Source of the DNA: Bacillota bacterium | GTDB lineage: Bacteria > Bacillota_C > Negativicutes > JAEYSJ01 | Direction: 5' to 3' | Assembly (NCBI GenBank): GCA_023434855.1 | Contig: JAEYSJ010000063.1 | Coordinates: 1-6,132 of the forward strand | DNA length: 6,132 nt | Shown here: one piece after another, positions 5,485 through 6,132 of the stretch | Position numbering within the stretch: position 1 is the first letter of the stretch | How the letters are laid out: each line of letters begins with the position of its first letter | The notes under the pieces: model-generated | The model's input: only the letters and a program-made list of their open reading frames with translations | The model's database searches: none | What the model was told of the DNA's origin: nothing | Program-made: the position numbers and the translations under genes

Positions 5485-5679
5485 GAAGTTTTTAATCCAG
5501 CTGCTGCATCATGCACTATAAAGTTAAAAGGGAAACTCTCAAATGTACTGCAATATATACTGCAACCTATCCGGTATAAGCTGATATAAAACAGGACAAA
5601 TGAAAAGTAAGACAAACATAAATATAGAGCTAACCCTAAGCAATATAAGGCATTGTAGTTACGTTTTGCTTATTAAGAT
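5485..5679. other. Non-coding phage end between lysis genes and attachment site
   Basis: I find no supportable gene here; the reverse-strand frame over 5361-5615 has low-complexity coding and no ribosome binding site. The stretch is AT-rich. It contains a pair of TACTGCAA direct repeats (5546-5553 and 5558-5565, 12 bases apart) and an 11-base palindrome TGCATCATGCA at 5505-5515. As sequence next to a prophage end, it could hold integrase or excisionase arm sites; that is inference only. Confidence 0.5.
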
Positions 5680-5730
5680 GCTACCTTGGGGTGGTAGAGG
5701 CCGCACGTTCAACTCGTGTCGCTCCGGCCA
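5680..5730 (+). pseudogene. 3' half of tRNA-Pro(GGG): prophage attachment site (att)
   Basis: The sequence folds as the 3' part of a tRNA. The anticodon stem is CTACC/GGTAG (5681-5685 and 5693-5697) around loop TTGGGGT with anticodon GGG at 5688-5690. The variable loop is AGGCC, the T-stem GCACG/CGTGT with canonical loop TTCAACT (5708-5714), and the acceptor 3' strand CGCTCCG is followed by G and an encoded CCA (5728-5730). Upstream there is no D-arm and no matching CGGAGCG strand, so no functional tRNA can form. Truncation at a tRNA half is the classic trace of site-specific integration: the intact tRNA should lie at the other prophage end, with this duplicated 3' part displaced here. The G before CCA, where proline tRNAs normally have A, may be drift in a copy no longer under selection. 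Base 5680 is a rough left limit. Confidence 0.87.
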
Positions 5731-5746
5731 ATTTAATATAGTAAAT

Positions 5747-5780
5747 ACGTAGGTTGGCGAACTTGCGTGTTTTTTATTTT
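5747..5780 (+). terminator. Intrinsic terminator after the tRNA fragment
   Basis: ACGTAGGTT (5747-5755) pairs along all nine positions, two of them G-U in RNA, with AACTTGCGT (5760-5768) around a GGCG loop. A T-rich tract follows (5770-5780). It lies 17 bases after the CCA and is probably the original terminator of the tRNA gene, displaced with the 3' half. Confidence 0.75.
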
Positions 5781-5839
5781 GCTTAAAGCTAACCTATTCC
5801 CAATTTGGCTGGCAGCATATTTTATTGTCCGAAAGGAAG

Positions 5840-5880
5840 AAATTACCTTTTGTTGAATAATTGTGACATGGAGGTAATTT
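5840..5880 (+). promoter_or_regulatory. Inverted repeat enclosing the ribosome binding site
   Basis: AAATTACCT (5840-5848) is the exact reverse complement of AGGTAATTT (5872-5880), and two further G-U pairs extend the stem into GGAGG. The loop is 21-23 bases. The right arm contains most of the Shine-Dalgarno GGAGGTAA (5870-5877) and ends at the ATG (5881). In RNA it would hide the ribosome binding site; in DNA it could be an operator. Which is unknown. Confidence 0.6.
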
Positions 5881-6132
5881 ATGTATAAGTATGAGTTAAT
5901 AAATTTATTGGTTGAAGTATTGAAAAAACATCCTAAGGGACAATTTGAGTTTTACGTCAATGAAGTAACAAAGTTGAGTAACTTTTATAAAGGCATTCCT
6001 CTGAGTAACGGAATGCCTATTCCGGAAGATGGAATTTTTCTTAACAATCAAGAGATAGAGCTGGTACAGGAAATCATTTGGGACTTGATTATTCAACGGG
6101 TTGTTACACCTGGAACGGATCGAGTGAATAAT
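5881..6132 (+). CDS. Unrecognised protein, N-terminal part (3' end outside window)
   Basis: ATG 5881 follows GGAGGTAA at 5870-5877 with ideal spacing, and 84 codons stay open to the window edge, so this is the start of a real gene cut by the window. The visible protein starts MYKYELINLLVEVLKKHPKG, has an aromatic-rich stretch (FEFYVNEVTKLSNFYKG), a turn region with IPLSNGMPIPEDG, then a helix QEIELVQEIIWDLIIQRVV followed by TPGTDRV. No signal peptide or membrane helix is visible. I do not recognise the family; the helical N-terminus followed by a WDLI-type segment looks like an N-terminal helical domain of a larger cytoplasmic protein. It lies beyond the attachment site, so it belongs to the host chromosome or to another element at the same site. 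Its translation may be controlled by the hairpin over its ribosome binding site. Confidence 0.8.
   Translation, partial: MYKYELINLLVEVLKKHPKGQFEFYVNEVTKLSNFYKGIPLSNGMPIPEDGIFLNNQEIELVQEIIWDLIIQRVVTPGTDRVNN
5991..6018 (+). repeat. Perfect inverted repeat within the partial gene
   Basis: AGGCATTCC (5991-5999) and GGAATGCCT (6010-6018) form a perfect 9-bp stem with a ten-base loop. There is no T-run after it, so it is not a terminator. It lies in codons for KGIPLSNGMPI and may be chance, an attenuating RNA structure or a protein-binding site. Confidence 0.6.

Noticed and set aside
5361..5615. Reverse-strand frame crossing the terminator and the phage end
   Set aside because: Low-complexity Phe/Ser/Tyr-rich product, no ribosome binding site, and interrupted by a strong bidirectional terminator.
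5640..5730. A complete functional tRNA gene
   Set aside because: No D-arm, no conserved GG of a D-loop and no 5' acceptor strand complementary to CGCTCCG can be found upstream of 5680.
5905..6096. Reverse-strand frame opposite the last partial gene
   Set aside because: The + strand frame from 5881 has a near-ideal ribosome binding site and is open to the window edge; the reverse frame has neither support.
1..6132. CRISPR array, insertion sequence or transposase
   Set aside because: No regularly spaced short repeats, no terminal inverted repeats and no transposase-like frame were seen; the long repeat is explained by gene duplication.

Overview
The window reads as the right-hand end of an integrated prophage, or phage-like element, in a low-to-medium GC Firmicute. 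Strong AGGAGG-type ribosome binding sites, frequent GTG/TTG starts, a PBSX-like lysis cassette and an AT-rich background all fit. A Negativicutes/Sporomusaceae-type host is my guess from the style of the small phage proteins; it is not proven. Every gene I accept is on the + strand.

Bases 1-3362 hold two toxin-immunity pairs built on the same chassis. Each toxin has a RadC-like JAB (JAMM) metalloprotease domain, a second JAB-like unit without metal ligands, a short linker, and then a different PD-(D/E)XK-type nuclease domain. Each is followed at once by a small gene in the immunity position: a probable DUF6572 protein for the first and an unassigned protein for the second. The chassis is about 95% identical at DNA level over 680 bp with no gaps, and identity stops sharply where the nuclease domains begin, as expected for polymorphic toxins that swap C-terminal tips. 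The upstream copy has lost one zinc ligand (HNH to HNY). A third, frameshifted scrap of the same chassis lies between the two pairs.

Bases 3363-5484 are a tightly packed, overlapping phage lysis operon: an XhlA-like membrane protein, a probable two-TM holin-like protein, an Amidase_3 N-acetylmuramoyl-L-alanine amidase, a small protein with an NrdD-like C-terminal motif (possibly frameshifted at its start), and a membrane-anchored protein in a spanin-like position. A strong intrinsic terminator hairpin lies inside the 3' end of that last gene.

Bases 5485-6132 contain the junction. The 3' half of a tRNA-Pro(GGG), from anticodon stem to CCA, sits without any D-arm or 5' acceptor strand and is followed by its own terminator. 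This is the signature of an attachment site created by integration into a tRNA gene. To its right lies apparent host DNA with the start of an unrecognised gene, whose Shine-Dalgarno sequence is held in a perfect inverted repeat.

Taken together, an integrated phage appears to carry an array of interchangeable nuclease effectors with immunity genes just upstream of its lysis genes. Whether they are released by lysis, packaged in the particle or injected cannot be decided from this window.
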